From Prevotellaceae bacterium UBA1746 (lineage in GTDB: Bacteria; Bacteroidota; Bacteroidia; Bacteroidales; Bacteroidaceae), in the NCBI GenBank assembly GCA_002314875.1, contig DCHS01000053.1, positions 1 to 43,867 of the forward strand: a DNA stretch of 43,867 nucleotides. The letters run 5' to 3'. This document shows, one piece after another, positions 41,835 to 43,867 of the stretch. The notes beneath the pieces were generated by a model, which saw only the letters and a program-made list of their open reading frames with translations, had not been told where the DNA came from and did not search any database. Position numbers and translations under genes: made by a program. Each line of letters opens with the position of its first letter. Positions within the stretch are counted from its first letter, which is position 1.

Positions 41835-41906
41835 TAAAAATGGGCGAAAAACTGCTTTTTGACCGATTTTTGGGAGGAATATACAGATAATTTTCAAAAG
41901 ATGTTG

Positions 41907-41914
41907 TATTTTTG
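41907..41914 (+). promoter_or_regulatory. Promoter -7 element for the acyltransferase gene
   Basis: TATTTTTG, an exact TAnnTTTG, 27 bases before ATG 41942. It overlaps the longer ORF start at 41912, which is therefore rejected. The -33 region is weak. Confidence 0.6.
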
Positions 41915-41941
41915 CATTCTCTAAATAACAAAAAAGAATAT

Positions 41942-43093
41942 ATGCAAAGTTCTTATGTTTTGAAACCGCGTTATGACCTATTGGATGGATTGCGTGGTGT
42001 TGCTGCTTTGGTGGTACTTGTTTATCATCTTTTTGAGGCTGTTGCTTTTGCTGCTGGTGCTGCAGAGCAGGAAATGTATCATGGTTTCATTGCAGTGGAT
42101 TTTTTCTTTGTGCTCTCAGGTTTTGTAATGGGCTATGCCTATGATGAGAAACTGAGAACTGGTGAACTCTCAACGGGCGGTTTCATCAAGCGTCGTATGA
42201 TTCGTTTGCATCCCATGGTAGTTATGGGCGTGCTTATCGGTGTCATCTGTTTCGCTATACAAGGTTGTACACTTTGGCCGGCTGAAGGTGCGCAGGTAGG
42301 AGAACATGTGACGATGTCCATGCTGATGATCGCCATGCTCTTTGCACTCTTCCTAATTCCACTGCCGACGTCGATGGATGTTCGTGGTAATACTGAGGCA
42401 TTTCCCTTGAATGGTCCGCATTGGTCCTTGTTCTTTGAATATATTGGCAGTTTGCTATATGTTCTTATGCTCCGCAAATTGCCCACAAAGTATCTAAAGA
42501 TTTGGGTGGCTGTTATGGCTGTGGCTCTTTTTGTTAACGCTATCAATAGCGATTATAATAGCATTGCTTACGGATGGTCAAGCGAACCTTATAACCTCTT
42601 TGGTGGTTCTCTTCGCTTGCTCTTCGCTTATCCTGCAGGTTTGCTGATGGCGAGAATTTTCAAAGAACGTCAGGTGAAAGTCCAGGAAGGTCGTTTCTAC
42701 CATTCTTTCTGGTTTAACGCTTTGGTTCTTTTGGCTTTGATGCTCGTACCGAGTCTTTCAACGCTGACGGGTATTAAAGTCTTGAATCCATTGTACCAAT
42801 GTTTTTGTGTCTGTATCTGTTTCCCGTTAATCGTTGTTAATGCAGCGAAGGGACAGGTCTCTGGCTGGCGCAAGGAAGTTGTCTCTTTTGTTGGCCGTCT
42901 GAGTTATCCGCTCTACGCCGTACATTATCCTCTCATCTATTTATATATACATTGGATTTATACAGACCAGCATCCATTTGGCGAGGCTTTCTGGGCAACA
43001 CCGGTTTGTATTGCCTTCATTGCAATCGTCCTTGGTACACTCTGCCTCAAGTTCTATGATGAACCGCTTAGAAAGTGGCTGAGCAAACATTAA
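41942..43093 (+). CDS. Acyltransferase-3 family membrane protein
   Basis: A 383-residue integral membrane protein with about 10 membrane segments, of the acyltransferase-3 (OafA/NodX) family, which moves acetyl or succinyl groups onto sugars of surface polysaccharides or lipids. Seen: RYDLLDGLRGVAALVVLVYH (the conserved DGLRGxAAxxVxxxH, including the catalytic His), then VDFFFVLSGFVMGYAYDEKL (the conserved FFxxSGF) and FIKRRMIRLHPMVVMGVL (the RRxxRxxP motif). Start at ATG 41942. No glycan locus is adjacent, so the acceptor is unknown. It is convergent with nifJ. Confidence 0.9.
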   Translation: MQSSYVLKPRYDLLDGLRGVAALVVLVYHLFEAVAFAAGAAEQEMYHGFIAVDFFFVLSGFVMGYAYDEKLRTGELSTGGFIKRRMIRLHPMVVMGVLIGVICFAIQGCTLWPAEGAQVGEHVTMSMLMIAMLFALFLIPLPTSMDVRGNTEAFPLNGPHWSLFFEYIGSLLYVLMLRKLPTKYLKIWVAVMAVALFVNAINSDYNSIAYGWSSEPYNLFGGSLRLLFAYPAGLLMARIFKERQVKVQEGRFYHSFWFNALVLLALMLVPSLSTLTGIKVLNPLYQCFCVCICFPLIVVNAAKGQVSGWRKEVVSFVGRLSYPLYAVHYPLIYLYIHWIYTDQHPFGEAFWATPVCIAFIAIVLGTLCLKFYDEPLRKWLSKH

Positions 43094-43158
43094 GCCCATT
43101 ACCTAACAAAGCTTAGTGCCATTTGATTTTTCGCCTTTATTGCGCATGAATATAACAA

Positions 43159-43188
43159 GAGCGTGGCCCCCAATCGGGAGCCACGCTC
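43159..43188. terminator. Bidirectional intrinsic terminator
   Basis: A 13-bp stem (43159-43171 with 43176-43188, one G-T wobble) with a 4-base loop and a GAGCGTGGC/GCCACGCTC core, between the convergent acyltransferase and nifJ genes. T-rich on the nifJ side only weakly (TTGTTATA). Confidence 0.85.
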
Positions 43189-43209
43189 ATTATTTATTTA
43201 GAGGAATGA

Positions 43210-43867
43210 TTACCATTCCAACTTGCTAGCGCGAACGTAACTTTCGTAACGCTTCTTAGCCATTTCCTGGCAAGCATCGAAGAGTTCCTGAGCCTCTGCG
43301 GGGTACATCTTCTTCACAGAGAGGAAGCGAACCTCACCATTGAGGTAATCCTGGAACTTATCCCACTGGGGTTCCTTAGAATCGAGGGTGAAGGGGTTCT
43401 TGCCTTCTGCCTCGAGTTCGGGATTGTAACGCCAGAGATGCCAGTAACCGCATTCAACAGCAGCAGCCTCTTCAGCCTGAGCCTTGCCCATACCCTTCTT
43501 GAGACCGTGGTTGATACAGGGAGCGTAAGCAATAACGAGTGAAGGACCGTTGTAAGCTTCTGCTTCACGGAGAGCCTTCAAGCACTGTGCCTGGTCAGCA
43601 CCCATTGCAATCTGTGCTACATAAACATAACCATAGGTGGTAGCGATCATACCGAGGTCCTTCTTGCGAACACGCTTACCGCTTGCAGCGAACTTAGCGA
43701 TTGCGCCGAGAGGAGTAGCCTTAGAGCTCTGACCACCAGTATTAGAGTAAACTTCGGTATCAAGAACGAGGATGTTAACATCTTCGCCACTTGCGATAAC
43801 GTGGTCGAGACCGCCGTAACCGATATCGTAAGAGGCACCGTCACCGCCGATGATGGTGAGCGTGCCC
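43210..43867 (-). CDS. nifJ: Pyruvate:ferredoxin (flavodoxin) oxidoreductase, C-terminal part
   Basis: The open frame runs unbroken to the right edge of the window, so the gene continues beyond it; about 218 codons are visible. The segment contains the thiamine-diphosphate site: GGDGASYDIGYGGLDHVIAS, then ILVLDTEVYSNTGGQSSKAT (the GDG and NTGGQ motifs), and the C-terminal YAPCINHGLKKGMGKAQ and ECGYWHLWRYNPEL region. The enzyme makes acetyl-CoA, CO2 and reduced ferredoxin from pyruvate in anaerobes. An ATG at 43650 is internal, not the start. It ends at the terminator at 43159-43188. Confidence 0.95.
   Translation of the reverse strand, partial: GTLTIIGGDGASYDIGYGGLDHVIASGEDVNILVLDTEVYSNTGGQSSKATPLGAIAKFAASGKRVRKKDLGMIATTYGYVYVAQIAMGADQAQCLKALREAEAYNGPSLVIAYAPCINHGLKKGMGKAQAEEAAAVECGYWHLWRYNPELEAEGKNPFTLDSKEPQWDKFQDYLNGEVRFLSVKKMYPAEAQELFDACQEMAKKRYESYVRASKLEW

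Noticed and set aside
1..43867. tRNA or rRNA genes
   Set aside because: I looked in the gaps for clover-leaf arms, T-loop GGTTC and CCA ends and found none; no tool was available to exclude unusual ones.

Overview
The window is chromosomal DNA from a member of the Bacteroidota, most likely an anaerobic Bacteroidales and perhaps Prevotella-like. The evidence is the TTTG-N19/20-TAnnTTTG promoters (for example 7520-7551 on the minus strand and 18120-18151 on the plus strand), the lineage-typical genes (nusB-yajC-ybbR-coaE order, DUF5606, DUF3276, ricT-gldH, porT, porX), and anaerobe enzymes (pyruvate:ferredoxin oxidoreductase, class I Fe-S fumarase). Genus is an inference. I found no tRNA, rRNA, insertion sequence, prophage or CRISPR array.

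Layout. 1-1.1 kb: a MazG-like pyrophosphohydrolase and a DUF5606 protein. 1.1-7.5 kb: one long leftward operon, nusB-yajC-ybbR-coaE/DPP III fusion-hslR-manA, with a near-ideal promoter and a strong shared terminator. 7.7-11.5 kb: rightward DUF3276, L25 (ctc), pth and an LTA-synthase-like membrane sulfatase-fold enzyme. 11.6-14.1 kb: leftward asd-porX. 14.3-18 kb: rightward antiporter-lolD-S1 protein. 18-23 kb: a candidate small RNA, fumarase, alkaline phosphatase and a secreted discoidin-like protein. 23.1-23.6 kb: ndk (leftward).

23.7-27.9 kb: a five-gene run coding for a VTC/TTM-fold polyphosphate-polymerase-like enzyme, a DUF4956 membrane protein, a DUF2490 outer-membrane barrel, a very small secreted protein that is largely a type IX secretion (T9SS) tail, and a secreted beta-helix protein of the Cthe_2159 type. 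This is the best candidate for an undescribed envelope or extracellular-polymer system. It is followed directly by ricT, gldH and porT.

30.5-35.4 kb: a leftward two-gene galactan-degradation unit: a 1232-residue GH2-GH53 fusion and a free GH53. 35.5-40.8 kb: a rightward run of an orphan adenine methyltransferase, a large unrecognised EF-hand/alanine-rich membrane protein and a BspA-LRR-GH20 hexosaminidase. 41.0-41.1 kb: three short palindromes at an exact 22-bp period in a convergent gap. 41.2-43.1 kb: a small outer-membrane barrel and an acyltransferase-3 protein. 43.2 kb to the end: the 3' part of nifJ.

The T9SS theme recurs. PorX (regulator) and PorT (machinery) are encoded here, GldH is a gliding-family lipoprotein, and three secreted products end in T9SS-like or Prevotella-type C-terminal tails. 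The galactanases and the beta-helix locus are plausible surface or secreted outputs of that pathway, though this link is inference.
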